Assembly: GCF_008124765.1 (NCBI RefSeq) | Contig: NZ_VNHS01000007.1 | Coordinates: 124,001 to 188,000 of the forward strand | Source: Paenibacillus methanolicus | GTDB lineage: Bacteria; Bacillota; Bacilli; Paenibacillales; Paenibacillaceae | DNA length: 64,000 nucleotides | Reading direction: 5' to 3' | Part shown: positions 9,718 through 18,888 of the stretch, in pieces | How positions within the stretch are numbered: position 1 is the first letter of the stretch | Layout: every line of letters begins with the position of its first letter | Notes under the pieces: generated by a model | Database searches by the model: none | Told to the model about the DNA's origin: nothing | What the model saw: only the letters and a program-made list of their open reading frames with translations | Made by a program: the position numbers and the translations under genes

Positions 9718-12700
9718 ATGCGTATGGCTACAATCGCGACCAAGGCTGCTTGCCTGGCGCTGCCCGCGCTCTTGTTGACGCAAGGGCTGGGAGGACTGAC
9801 GCAAGTTCAAGCCGCGACGGAGAAGTTCCCGACCTATGGGCAATCGGCCGTCCCGAGCTTGACCGCCGGCCGCGCGGATATCGCCGGCTCGGCGTTCGTC
9901 GACAAGGACGGCAAGTTCTACTGGATGTATTCGCAAGCCGACTACGAACAGGCCGACAACGGCGGCTCCTGGAACAAGCTGAACACCAACTCGGACCTGG
10001 GCGCGCTGAATACGAACTGGGGGACGACGAAGGTCTATAATTCGTACTGGAACCGGCCGGGCACGTTCAATTACAAGATCGACGAAGTATACGGCATCCC
10101 GACTCCGTACCAAGACGATCACAACGACGGCATCGGCGTCTGGGTGGACCCGGATACCGGCATCTGGTACGCGCTGACCAACGACGAGTATCAATTCCTC
10201 CCCTTCGCGACCAACAATCCGACGACCAACGCGAGAATCGCTTCCGGGATCCATAACAACCGTCTGTTATCCTCCTACTCCACGGACAAAGGCACCACCT
10301 GGCAGTTAATCGGTCAGGTGGCGACCTCGCCGTGGAATGATGCGAACGAAGCCGCGACGTCCGCCAATTTCCCCGGATCGACCTGGTCGTACGGCGTGGC
10401 GGGCGCCCGATTCTTCGTGGACAACGTGAACGGGTATTTCTATGCGCTGTACAACAACCACATCAACTGGAAGCCGGGATACAGCAACATCCTGACCTAC
10501 TTCAGCCTCGCCCGGTCTCCGATCAGCGCCAAGATGGCGGAGGGTTCGTGGGACGTGTGGTACAACGGGACGTGGACCAGATCCGCGCTGAAGGGTTATG
10601 CCGGATGGATCGGCAGTCCGATGGGGGCCGGAAGCGACCATAATCTGACGGTCAATTATACTCCCGCGACGGACAGTCTCACGTTGACCGGCACGGGCAT
10701 GGACGGGTCGGCGCTGAACATCGGCTACACGAAGATTCCGAGCAGCGGCGAGTTCACGTTCAAGGATGCCAGCGGCAGCGCGTATACGGCGAATACAGTG
10801 GCCAGGACGATTACCAATTCCGGCGGCGCAACCGTTCCTTCCGTCTCGTATTCCGATCCGGCGCTCGACGCGACGATGACGGTCTATATCGAGAACGGCC
10901 AAGTGTGGATCAAGCAGGAGAACAATTCGACCGGCTATCAGACGACCGTGAGTCCAACTGCCAGCGGCAACGTGGTGTTCAAGAACACGGCCACCCAAAG
11001 GTTGTTCGTGCCGGTGAATACGCAATACCAGAATGCCTTCTCGTATAACGCGTACAGCGGCAAGTATCGTTCCGTCGGCTATGACGGCTACGTCTACGAG
11101 ACGGACGACCTTGGCGCGCCCGACACGTTCAAGGTCGTCGGCAAGCTTCCGGCCAAGGTCGGCAGCTACTTGTCGCAGATCGATACGGGCAGTTTGACCA
11201 ATCAGCAGGTCAGCGGGTATTCGTTCCGTACCATCTCCGATCTGTCCGGCAAACAAATCAACTATACGACCGCCGATCCGGCCGCCGGGCAGACGTACTA
11301 CTCGGCGTATAACCCGCCCAAGGACAAGAACGGCGCAGCCCTTTCGCCAACCTCCAGCTATACGATCGCGATCGGCGGCACCGCGCTCAAGGACGGGGCG
11401 GCGGACCGGTGGCAGTTCATCCCGGTACCCGATGAATTCGATCCGAGCAAGAACAGCGGCTTCTACCGCTTGCAGAACGTGACCACCGGCGCTTACTTGA
11501 AGACGGCCGGAGCCACGGCGGAGGCCAAGCGGGCGGTCGGCGCGGCCGTCACCGTCGGCGCGGCCGATGCGGGCGCCGATCCGAGCGGCAACGCCGGGAA
11601 CGGCGCGGCGGTCGGCAGCGACCAGTGGTACCTGCTCCCCGTCGGCAACGCGACGCCTGCCTATATCACGTCCGCCTCTTCATCGGCGACGATCGCGGCG
11701 GCGACGAACACGTCGCTGAGCGGCGTTACCAAGTATCGGCTGGTGAACCGAACGAGCGCGCTGGCCGTCGAATTCGCCTCCGGCAGCGCATCCATCCAAG
11801 GCATCGAGTTCGGCGCGAACAATCCGCAAGTGCTGACGATTACGCCGGCGACCGGAACGCCGGGCGTACCTGCCGCGCCGACCGGCTTGACCGCTACGGC
11901 GACGGGCGTATCGGCCATCCAGGTCAGCTGGAGCGGGTCCGCGGGCGCTACCGGTTATGACCTGATGGTGGACGGGACGATCGTCGCGAATGCGACCAGT
12001 CCTTATAGCCATGCCAACCTTGCGCCAAGCTCGACCCATACCTATCAGGTCCGGGCGAAGAACGGCACGGGAGCGGGCGACTGGAGCTTGCCTGCGAGCG
12101 CTACGACATTATCGGGCATCGTCTCGCAGGGCAAGACGACGACGGCCAGCTCGGAGCAAGCCGGGAACGCGATCGGCTACGCCGCCGACGGCAATTCGTC
12201 CGCGACAAGGTGGGCAGCCGCAACCAATGCGTATCCGCAGTGGTGGAAGGTCGACCTGGGCGGCAGCATGGATATTACGAAGCTGGAGAGCTATTGGTAT
12301 AACAGCGCGACCTATCCGCGGTCTTACCAATACAAGATCGAAGGCAGCCTCGACGATGTAACGTATACGACGATCGTCGACCGTACGGGGAATACGACGC
12401 AAGGTTTGACGACGGATACGTTCAATGCCACGTACCGGTATGTCCGCGTCACCGTCACCGGCTCCAGCTACAGCGGCGGCAGCGCCTCCAGCTATGAATT
12501 CAAAGTCTATGGCGAGCCTAGTCAGGCCGGCCAGCTCATCTCCCAAGGCAAGACCGCCACGGCCAGCTCGGAGCAGACCGGGAACGCGATCGGCAGCGCC
12601 AATGACGGGAATGCGACCTCGACCCGATGGGCGGCCGTCTCGAACGTTTATCCGCAGTGGTGGAAGGTCGATCTGGGCAGCAGCCGGAACGTCTCGAAGC

Positions 12701-12933
12701 TGGAGAGTTATTGGTACAACAGCGCGACGTACCCGCGTTCTTACCAGTACAGGATCGAAGGCAGCAATGATGACGCGACTTACACCACGATCGCGGATCG
12801 AACGGGAAATACGACGCAGGGGCTGACCACGGATACGCTTAGCGGCACCTACCGCTACATCCGGGTGACGGTCACCGGGTCCAGTTACAGCGGCGGCAGC
12901 GCCTCTAGTTATGAGTTTAAGGTGTATGGCTAG
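9718..12933 (+). CDS. Large secreted protein with unknown N-terminal domain, FnIII and two F5/8-type C (discoidin) modules
   Basis: The 1071-residue product has a signal peptide (about residues 1-31, ending VQA-A). Residues ~32-480 are rich in aromatic and glycine blocks (FVDKDGKFYWMYSQADY, GIGVWVDPDTGIWYALTNDE), resembling beta-propeller or sialidase-like folds, but I cannot assign a family. Residues ~510-680 (GFYRLQNVTTGAYLKT) look like a ricin-type beta-trefoil. A fibronectin type III module lies at about 715-800. Two tandem F5/8-type C modules (about 800-935 and 940-1071) end the protein and are near-identical in sequence. The modules suggest binding to cell-wall or extracellular glycans. 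The AGAGGAGGA site precedes ATG 9718, 32 bases after the GH95 gene, so it is the last gene of the operon. Confidence 0.75.
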   Translation: MRMATIATKAACLALPALLLTQGLGGLTQVQAATEKFPTYGQSAVPSLTAGRADIAGSAFVDKDGKFYWMYSQADYEQADNGGSWNKLNTNSDLGALNTNWGTTKVYNSYWNRPGTFNYKIDEVYGIPTPYQDDHNDGIGVWVDPDTGIWYALTNDEYQFLPFATNNPTTNARIASGIHNNRLLSSYSTDKGTTWQLIGQVATSPWNDANEAATSANFPGSTWSYGVAGARFFVDNVNGYFYALYNNHINWKPGYSNILTYFSLARSPISAKMAEGSWDVWYNGTWTRSALKGYAGWIGSPMGAGSDHNLTVNYTPATDSLTLTGTGMDGSALNIGYTKIPSSGEFTFKDASGSAYTANTVARTITNSGGATVPSVSYSDPALDATMTVYIENGQVWIKQENNSTGYQTTVSPTASGNVVFKNTATQRLFVPVNTQYQNAFSYNAYSGKYRSVGYDGYVYETDDLGAPDTFKVVGKLPAKVGSYLSQIDTGSLTNQQVSGYSFRTISDLSGKQINYTTADPAAGQTYYSAYNPPKDKNGAALSPTSSYTIAIGGTALKDGAADRWQFIPVPDEFDPSKNSGFYRLQNVTTGAYLKTAGATAEAKRAVGAAVTVGAADAGADPSGNAGNGAAVGSDQWYLLPVGNATPAYITSASSSATIAAATNTSLSGVTKYRLVNRTSALAVEFASGSASIQGIEFGANNPQVLTITPATGTPGVPAAPTGLTATATGVSAIQVSWSGSAGATGYDLMVDGTIVANATSPYSHANLAPSSTHTYQVRAKNGTGAGDWSLPASATTLSGIVSQGKTTTASSEQAGNAIGYAADGNSSATRWAAATNAYPQWWKVDLGGSMDITKLESYWYNSATYPRSYQYKIEGSLDDVTYTTIVDRTGNTTQGLTTDTFNATYRYVRVTVTGSSYSGGSASSYEFKVYGEPSQAGQLISQGKTATASSEQTGNAIGSANDGNATSTRWAAVSNVYPQWWKVDLGSSRNVSKLESYWYNSATYPRSYQYRIEGSNDDATYTTIADRTGNTTQGLTTDTLSGTYRYIRVTVTGSSYSGGSASSYEFKVYG

Positions 12934-12979
12934 TTAGGGATAAGTCTCGGCAAGCGACGAAGCCTATCGCTGATCGCGC

Positions 12980-13017
12980 CGAATAACCCACTCCTCTCCA
13001 GGATGTGGGTTATTTCG
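12980..13017. terminator. Bidirectional terminator between convergent genes
   Basis: An inverted repeat (cgaataaccca with tgggttatttcg, one bulge) lies between the secreted protein gene (plus) and the lipoprotein gene (minus). The T-rich side is modest in both directions. Confidence 0.55.
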
Positions 13018-13049
13018 CGTCTCGCTATGCTAGCCGCGCCGTCTCCCGT

Positions 13050-13961
13050 CTACGCATTCCGGCTCACGCGAAACCCCTGATCCGGGCCGTAGCCGCTGGC
13101 CTCGAACTTGCCGCGGTACGCGAGCTCGCTGCTCTTGACGTCGCCCATCCAGCCGCCGCCTTTCAGCACGCGCCAGGAGCCGCCGTTGGTAGGCGCGCCC
13201 GACTCGGCATACCAATTCCAGCACCATTCCCGCACATTGCCGGACATATCGTACAGCCCCAGTTCGTTCGGCTTCTTGCCGCCGATTGCGTGCGTGCGGC
13301 TATGGTTGCTCTCGATGATCGGCCAGTTCCAGTCGCCGGATAAGTACTGATCGCCGGCATTGCGCCAATACCAAGCGACTTCGTCGGCGTTGTTGCCTCC
13401 GCTGTATGTATAGCTCTTGCTGAGCTGCCCGCCGCCGGCGGCGTATTCCCATTCGGCTTCGGTCGGCAGCCGGTAGCCATTCGCATCCGCGTTGATCGTG
13501 ACGGTCCATTTCAGCGGATCGTATTCGCTCTTGTTATTCGGATCTGCTTTCGTCTTGTCGATCTGGTAATAAGGGGCGAGGCCCTCTTGCAGGCTCCGCT
13601 TATTGCAATACTCCACGACGTCGTACCAGCTGACCATCTCGACCGGCAAGTCGACGCCTTTGAAAGTGGAGGGATTGCCGCCCATGATGTCCGCCCACTC
13701 TTGCTGCGTGACCTCGTATTGGCCGATATAAAAGCTCTCTATCGCCGCGCCGTTCCCGTAGAAGCTGGACTTCGCATGCTGGAAGGCGCCGCCTTCGACA
13801 AGGACCATGTTATCCGCCTTGACTAAGGTTCTTGACGTCTGTTCCGTGTGCGTCTGTTCGGTCTGCGTCGGGGCGACAGGCGTCTGCGCGGCTTTGCTGG
13901 ACGCGCAAGCGCTGGCAACGATCGTCGTCGCGGTTAACAGCAGCATAATTCGCCATCTCAT
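13050..13961 (-). CDS. Lipoprotein with formylglycine-generating-enzyme (SUMF1) fold, catalytic cysteines absent
   Basis: It has 303 residues with a lipoprotein signal (hydrophobic stretch, then ASAC at about residues 16-19). The rest shows FGE-sulfatase fold blocks: MVLVEGGAFQHA, YIGQYEVTQQEWADIM, VSWYDVVEYCNKRS, RLPTEAEWEYAAGG, GLYDMSGNVREWCWNWY, VLKGGGWMG and QGFRVSRNA. In genuine formylglycine-generating enzymes two cysteines sit just after the KGGS motif; here that region reads GGGWMGDVKSSELAY with no cysteine. It is therefore probably not a sulfatase maturase but a surface protein using the fold for binding. AGGAGGT 6 bases upstream supports ATG 13961. It lies downstream of the xylanase gene on the same strand, separated by a hairpin. 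Confidence 0.82.
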   Translation of the reverse strand: MRWRIMLLLTATTIVASACASSKAAQTPVAPTQTEQTHTEQTSRTLVKADNMVLVEGGAFQHAKSSFYGNGAAIESFYIGQYEVTQQEWADIMGGNPSTFKGVDLPVEMVSWYDVVEYCNKRSLQEGLAPYYQIDKTKADPNNKSEYDPLKWTVTINADANGYRLPTEAEWEYAAGGGQLSKSYTYSGGNNADEVAWYWRNAGDQYLSGDWNWPIIESNHSRTHAIGGKKPNELGLYDMSGNVREWCWNWYAESGAPTNGGSWRVLKGGGWMGDVKSSELAYRGKFEASGYGPDQGFRVSRNA

Positions 13962-13985
13962 GATGAGACCTCCTTTCTTGCGGAT

Positions 13986-14018
13986 GGGAAAAGGTATAGG
14001 CCATGACGGCCTATACCT
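13986..14018 (-). terminator. Terminator after the GH11 xylanase gene
   Basis: Read on the minus strand, a perfect 11-bp stem (aggtataggcc with ggcctatacct, 5-base loop) is followed by TTTT. It lies about 80 bases past the xylanase stop codon, between it and the SUMF1-fold lipoprotein gene. Confidence 0.65.
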
Positions 14019-14095
14019 GAAGACGCGCTCGAATTCCCTCTTCCGGAGACGGACCTGCCGTCGCCCGTGCGGTTACCCAGCGTGCGGCCGGGCGA

Positions 14096-14731
14096 TTACC
14101 ATACCGTGACGTTCGAGCTGCCGCTGCTTTGATAGCCTTCCGTCGCGAGCACCTGGTACGACCAGCTACTGCCCAGGTTCATGCCTTTGCTCTTCCAGGC
14201 GTTCACATGGTTGCCGAACGTAATGGCCACGTTGCTGCCGGTCGGCCGCTTCGACTGGCGAACGCTCCAGAACTGGGTGAACGTCTGCGTGCCGTCGATG
14301 GAAGGCGCGTTGTAGCGCGTCGTCGTGTAGATGTCGTACGTGCCGCCGTCGCTCGTGACGGTGCCTTTATGCGTGCCGGTCGGTCTGTACGTGCCCCAGC
14401 TGTCGACGACGTAATATTCGATGAGCGAATTGCGCGTCCATCCGTAGAGCGTCAAATAGCCGTTGCCGCTTGGCGCCCACACGCCGGCGTTGTAATTGAC
14501 CACGCGGTTCGGCGAGCCGGTCGTCCAGCCTTTGCCGACGACGAAGTTGCCGGTATTCGACCAGTTGACGCTATAGTTGCCGCCGGAGCCGTTGACCGCG
14601 TTCACCGTGCCGCCGCCGTCCGTCCAATTCTGCCAGTAGTCCGTCGCCGCGCTCGCGGAAGCCGCGAACGCGCTGAACCCGATGGAAGCCGCCATAATGC
14701 CCGTCAACATTTTTTTGTTCATCTTCATCAT
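14096..14731 (-). CDS. xynA: Endo-1,4-beta-xylanase, family GH11
   Basis: It is a secreted enzyme cleaving internal beta-1,4 bonds of xylan. From ATG 14731 it is 211 residues: a signal peptide (cleavage near ASASA-AT, residue 28-29), then a single GH11 jelly-roll domain nearly collinear with the well-studied Bacillus xylanases. The nucleophile is Glu105 (SLIEYYVVD) and the acid/base is Glu198 (ATEGYQSSG). The residue next to the acid/base is Asn62 (NTGNF), the variant associated with a near-neutral optimum. aggagg lies 6 bases upstream. A longer reading frame extends upstream to 15007, but its extra 92 residues are not protein-like. It is transcribed away from the efflux-pump gene; the product would feed the xylo-oligosaccharide importers. 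Confidence 0.95.
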   Translation of the reverse strand: MMKMNKKMLTGIMAASIGFSAFAASASAATDYWQNWTDGGGTVNAVNGSGGNYSVNWSNTGNFVVGKGWTTGSPNRVVNYNAGVWAPSGNGYLTLYGWTRNSLIEYYVVDSWGTYRPTGTHKGTVTSDGGTYDIYTTTRYNAPSIDGTQTFTQFWSVRQSKRPTGSNVAITFGNHVNAWKSKGMNLGSSWSYQVLATEGYQSSGSSNVTVW

Positions 14732-15164
14732 TAATAACCTCCTAATAAGTTGGGTTGGAACGACATGCCTGCTTTCGATTCGTCTGTCGATTCGCGCTGC
14801 CGTACATGATGTTGGATCAGCCGCCTTGAGCTGCCATGACCACCTCCTCGCTAGGAAAATGATAAAAGAAAGCGTATTCATTTGAACTTGAGAAATTAAA
14901 GATTTCCCTATACATTTTAAAGTTGTTCCAAGCTGGAGGCGGCGGGAGCGGAGGACAACGCGATCGCTTAGAACGGCTTGGCCGATTCGAAGATCATGAC
15001 GGGACATGCCTTAGGAAAATTTAGTTAGTTTTGTTTAGTTCCTTTCTTACTTCGTTCTGCTATAGTTAGTGAAGATTTAGACAGGGGCGTTCGGATGAGA
15101 GAGAGAAGGATCCCCATGAGGTCTGACGCGGATTCAACAATATGTAGAGTATAGGAGAGCAATC
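14732..15164. promoter_or_regulatory. Divergent intergenic region, with a weak catabolite-repression (cre) candidate
   Basis: This 433-base region holds the divergent promoters of the GH11 xylanase (minus) and the efflux pump (plus). It is AT-rich at 14855-14930 and 15015-15085. The 14-mer agaaagcgtattca at 14867-14880 matches the CcpA cre consensus in most positions, with two mismatches, and lies about 135 bases upstream of the xylanase start. TATAGT at about 15061 could be a -10 box for the pump gene, but I see no convincing -35. No gene is seen. Confidence 0.35.
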
Positions 15165-16385
15165 ATGACTGGAACCAAAAAGATGGACCGTTTGCGGCTA
15201 GTACTGCTGCTCGGCGCATTCTCGGCGCTCGGCCCGCTGACGATCGACATGTATTTGCCGTCGTTCCCGGAAATTACGGCCGATTTCGGCACGCAGGCTT
15301 CGCTCGTGCAGCTCAGTTTGACGGCCTGTCTGATCGGGCTCGGACTGGGGCAAATCATTATGGGGCCGCTGAGCGACGTGCACGGCAGACGCAAGCCCGT
15401 CATCCTGTCGCTCGTGCTCTACCTGGTCGCGTCTTTCGTCTGCGCGATCTCGCCGAACATTTATTTCTTTATCGCGGCGCGCTTCGTGCAAGGGTTCGCG
15501 GCTTCGGCGGGGATCGTCATCTCGAGAGCCGTCGTGCGCGACGTGTACAGCGGGACGGAATTAACGAAGTTCTTCTCCATGCTGATGTTGGTCAACAATC
15601 TGTTCCCGATGATCGCGCCGATGGCCGGCAGCGGCGTCATTTCTTTTACAACGTGGGTCGGCGTGTTTATTGTCCTGGGCATCGTCGGGCTGTTGCTCGT
15701 CATCTTGGCGACGACGGGCTTGAAGGAGACGCTGCCGGTCGAGAAGCGGGTATCCGGCAACTTCGGCGAGCTTGCCACCGGCATTCGGGCGCTGATCAAG
15801 GACCGGCATTTCATCGGCTGCGCGCTGGCGCAGGGGATCATGATCGGGGGCGTATTCGCGTACGTATCGGGTACCCCGTTCGTGTATCAGAATATATACG
15901 GCGCATCGCCGCAGCTCTTCGCGCTGCTGTTCGCCTCTAACGGCATCAGCTTGATTATCGGCTCGCAGGTGGTCGGGCGGTTCAGCCGCGTATTCTCGGA
16001 GCGGAATTTCGTTATTCTCGGTTTGTTCTTGTCCTGCGCGGCCAGCTTGACGGCACTGCTCGTCATTTTGCTGCAGGGACCTTTGTTCGCGCTCGTCATT
16101 CCGCTGTTCTTCTTCGTCGCCTCGATCGGGATGACGGCTACCGCTTCCTTCGTGCTGGCGATGGGCTCGCAGAGCGAACGGGCGGGAAGCGCCGCCGCGC
16201 TGCTCGGCTTGCTGCCCTTCGTCATCGGATCCATCACGTCGCCGCTCGTCGGCGTCGCGGGCGAGTACTCCGCCGTGCCGATGGGCGTCATCATCGTGTG
16301 CACGAGCGTGCTCGCGCTGGTCGCGTTCTTCGGTTTGGCCGGGAAGGCGACGGCGACGGCCGCGAAGGAGCAAGCGGTGGCGTAG
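15165..16385 (+). CDS. Bcr/CflA-family MFS drug efflux transporter
   Basis: The 406-residue protein has about 12 hydrophobic segments. The first segment ends in PLTIDMYLPSFPEI, the hallmark of the Bcr/CflA (DHA1) group. Loop 2-3 carries the MFS motif GPLSDVHGRRKPVI, and the motif-C-like region RFVQGFAASAGIVISRAVVRDV is clear. Such pumps export drugs such as bicyclomycin or chloramphenicol, or small metabolites, using the proton gradient. The substrate is not predictable. ATG 15165 is preceded by taggagag. It is a single-gene unit with its own terminator, with no visible link to the sugar genes. Confidence 0.9.
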   Translation: MTGTKKMDRLRLVLLLGAFSALGPLTIDMYLPSFPEITADFGTQASLVQLSLTACLIGLGLGQIIMGPLSDVHGRRKPVILSLVLYLVASFVCAISPNIYFFIAARFVQGFAASAGIVISRAVVRDVYSGTELTKFFSMLMLVNNLFPMIAPMAGSGVISFTTWVGVFIVLGIVGLLLVILATTGLKETLPVEKRVSGNFGELATGIRALIKDRHFIGCALAQGIMIGGVFAYVSGTPFVYQNIYGASPQLFALLFASNGISLIIGSQVVGRFSRVFSERNFVILGLFLSCAASLTALLVILLQGPLFALVIPLFFFVASIGMTATASFVLAMGSQSERAGSAAALLGLLPFVIGSITSPLVGVAGEYSAVPMGVIIVCTSVLALVAFFGLAGKATATAAKEQAVA

Positions 16386-16424
16386 GCGTTTTATGAATAC
16401 GGCAATCTGCCGATCTGTATAAGG

Positions 16425-16457
16425 GATCGACCTCGTTTTGGGGTCGGTCTCTTTTTT
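16425..16457 (+). terminator. Terminator after the efflux pump gene
   Basis: An 8-bp stem (gatcgacc with ggtcggtc, one wobble) with a T-rich loop is followed by TCTTTTTT. Confidence 0.8.
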
Positions 16458-16612
16458 GCGTTGTCGAAGTGCTAGAGGTAGTTGTTGAATTTTCCCTGAA
16501 GTGAACGACTGCCCCTTCCCGGGGTTGGCCCAACCGGGGTCTACGTCGGCGGCATATGATAGTGACAGAGATAGGGAGAGTCACAAATTCATAGCCCAAT
16601 GGAGATGACAGC

Positions 16613-17512
16613 ATGCCGAATCAATCAGAAGGAGCCGGTGCATCGGGCATCCGGATCGACGTTCTTATTCCCGCGATAAGCAAAGACCTCAGGACCTTGC
16701 CGCACGTCGTGGAGGCGGTCCGCCGCCACTCGCGCCATCCGGTCGGCGACGTCGTCATCGTCGCGCCGCGCGAGGAGGCCATCCTGGCCGCTTGCCGCGC
16801 CAACGGCTGGCGATTCGTGGACGAGAATACGGTGCTGCCGATTACGAAGAAGCACATTCACTACCGTTCGGCCCGCTGGGAGCGCTCGGGCTGGCTGTTC
16901 CAGCAGCTGCTGAAGCTGAGCGGCGATAAGCTCGTCCGGTCGGAGCATTTTCTCGTCATCGACGCGGACACGGTGCTGATTCGGCCGCATCGATTCCACT
17001 CCGGCGGCCGCACGACGTTCTACACGCGAAAGTGGAGTCAGCCGGAGTACTTCCGGACGTACCGGAAGCTGATGGGAAGAGAGGCTTCGGCTCCGCGCTC
17101 CTTGGTCACCCACTACATGCTGTTCGAGAAAAGCAAGCTGCGCGAGTTGAAGCGATTCATCGAAGCGATACACGGCACGAGCTGGTACAGGGCCATCATC
17201 GACAGCATCGACCGGACCAAGCAGTTCGGGTTCAGCGAATACGAGACTTACGGCAACTACGTGTACACCCGATATCCGGACGGCGTCCGCCTGCTGCCTG
17301 CTCGCAACCGCGCGCTTCATGCCCGCGTGGACCGAATGACGGCTCGGCGTTACAAGAAACTGGCGGTCCGATACCGTTCCGTCAGCTTCCACGAGCGTGA
17401 GGGCTACGTACGGAGCGCGGCTGCTCGCGTCGCGTCTTCACAACCATCGCAGAGCAGAATCAAACCTACGCGCGGCAAGACCGCCAAGCCGGCAACGGCG
17501 AGCAGGGGCTGA
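16613..17512 (+). CDS. DUF6492-like putative glycosyltransferase
   Basis: It has 299 residues with no signal peptide. It begins with IRIDVLIPAISKDLRTLP, a GT-A-like first strand, and carries a candidate DxD nucleotide-sugar/metal motif in FLVIDADTVLIRP at about residue 125. The block HYMLFEKSKL and the FSEYETYGNYVYTRYPD region fit DUF6492-type proteins from Firmicutes sugar clusters. It opens a three-gene run (next start 4 bases after its stop) with a GT4 enzyme and a ManC-like enzyme, so a role in surface or spore glycan assembly is inferred. The GGAG at about 16601 supports ATG 16613. The exact reaction is unknown. Confidence 0.65.
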   Translation: MPNQSEGAGASGIRIDVLIPAISKDLRTLPHVVEAVRRHSRHPVGDVVIVAPREEAILAACRANGWRFVDENTVLPITKKHIHYRSARWERSGWLFQQLLKLSGDKLVRSEHFLVIDADTVLIRPHRFHSGGRTTFYTRKWSQPEYFRTYRKLMGREASAPRSLVTHYMLFEKSKLRELKRFIEAIHGTSWYRAIIDSIDRTKQFGFSEYETYGNYVYTRYPDGVRLLPARNRALHARVDRMTARRYKKLAVRYRSVSFHEREGYVRSAAARVASSQPSQSRIKPTRGKTAKPATASRG

Positions 17513-17516
17513 GCGG

Positions 17517-18854
17517 ATGGCGACGAACAGACCTCGCAAGCGATTGGTCGGAAGGCGCGGCGTGACCGGCGGCGCCCGCTCGCCTCGATATCGGGTCTAC
17601 TGGCATGGTCCCCTTCACCGAAAAGGGGGGCTGGGCGGAGCCAGCAAGGCGTATGCGCGGGCGCTTCGGCGGCAGGGCATTCCGGTTCAAGCCGGCTCTT
17701 CGCGGGCAATCAAGCGGCCGACCGCCGCCTCTCCCGGGAAGCGCGTCCTGGTCTATCACTATCCGCCGCATACGATGAGTCCCGCCCGCGCGAAGCGGCT
17801 CGGCTACGATAAGGTCGTGCTCAACACGGTATGGGAAACGACGCGGATCCCGGCCCGATGGCGCCGAGCGATGAATCGCTATGATGCCGTATTGGTCCCG
17901 ACTCGCCATAACAGGAAGGCGATGTATGACAGCGGCGTCCAGGTACCGGTCTATTTGGCGCCGCACGGCGTGAACACCGGCGGATTTCGTCCATCCAATC
18001 CGCCTGCCAAGCTGCCAGGGAGCCAGGGCAGGTTCGTGTTCCTCTCCGTCTTCGGCTTTCAGCACCGCAAAAATCCGGAGGCGCTGCTCCGCGCGTACTG
18101 GGAGGAATTTACGGATCAAGACAACGTGCTGCTCGTCATCAAGACGAGCGGATATGGCAACGACGAGGACGGAGCATGGATTCGGAACCGGATCAGCCGC
18201 TACCGCGCCTCGCTGCGCATAGCCCATCGAACGGCGCCGCTGCTGCTCCTGACCCGCCATCTGGACGGCCGCGAGCTGAAAGGCCTCTATACCGCGGCGG
18301 ATGCATTCGTGCTCCCTACCCGGGGCGAAGGCGTCGGCATGCCGTTCATGGAAGCGATGGCGAGCGGCATTCCGTGTATCGCGACCGCATGGGGCGGGCA
18401 GATGGACTTCCTGACGCCGTCCAATTCCTTCCTCGTGCCTTACCGGCTCCGGCGGCCCGCGGTCTCCATGGGCAAGAACTCCGCGATTTCCCGTTCCTTT
18501 CGCGAAATATTCGCGGAGAAGGATCAGCTATGGGCCGAGGCCGACCTCGGCATGCTGAAGCTGCAAATGCGCCGCGCCTATGCGAATCCTTCGCTCTGCC
18601 GGGAGAAGGGACGGCTCGGACGCCGGGACATGCTGGGCCTTGGCTGGCAGGCGGCCGGTCGCGCCATGTCGTCCGCGCTGGACCGCGTCGTGGCGGATGC
18701 TCGCGGATCGCGAAAGGCGGCCTTGACCGTCGGAGCAATGCAGAAGAAGACGGCCGGGCCGAAGACGGCGAGGGTCGGGGGACATCGCCCAGGGGACCCG
18801 GAGCGTAACCGCCGCCCGTGGCTGGACAGCCGCTTCAGGCGGCAGCCGCGTTAG
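17517..18854 (+). CDS. Glycosyltransferase, GT4 (GT-B fold)
   Basis: It transfers a sugar from a nucleotide donor in the cytoplasm. At 445 residues, the C-terminal half has typical GT4 features: APHGVNTGGFRPSN, FVFLSVFGFQHRKNPEALLR, and the donor-binding block ADAFVLPTRGEGVGMPFMEAMASGIPCIAT with the E-x7-E type acidic pair. The N-terminal ~40 and C-terminal ~50 residues are strongly basic, which is unusual. A reading frame extends back to 17397 inside the upstream gene, but ATG 17517, 4 bases after the upstream stop, gives the protein-like N-terminus. It is co-transcribed with its neighbours. Confidence 0.82.
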   Translation: MATNRPRKRLVGRRGVTGGARSPRYRVYWHGPLHRKGGLGGASKAYARALRRQGIPVQAGSSRAIKRPTAASPGKRVLVYHYPPHTMSPARAKRLGYDKVVLNTVWETTRIPARWRRAMNRYDAVLVPTRHNRKAMYDSGVQVPVYLAPHGVNTGGFRPSNPPAKLPGSQGRFVFLSVFGFQHRKNPEALLRAYWEEFTDQDNVLLVIKTSGYGNDEDGAWIRNRISRYRASLRIAHRTAPLLLLTRHLDGRELKGLYTAADAFVLPTRGEGVGMPFMEAMASGIPCIATAWGGQMDFLTPSNSFLVPYRLRRPAVSMGKNSAISRSFREIFAEKDQLWAEADLGMLKLQMRRAYANPSLCREKGRLGRRDMLGLGWQAAGRAMSSALDRVVADARGSRKAALTVGAMQKKTAGPKTARVGGHRPGDPERNRRPWLDSRFRRQPR

Positions 18855-18888
18855 AGGCTCGCTTGTAGAGAAAGGGGGCATTGCACAG

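Noticed and set aside
14732..15007. N-terminal extension of the xylanase frame to 15007
   Set aside because: The extra 92 residues are not protein-like, and the signal peptide with an aggagg site starts at 14731.
16500..16560. Promoter for the glycan operon (TATGAT near 16555)
   Set aside because: No -35 box at a plausible distance; the GC-rich palindrome at about 16518-16540 may just be composition.
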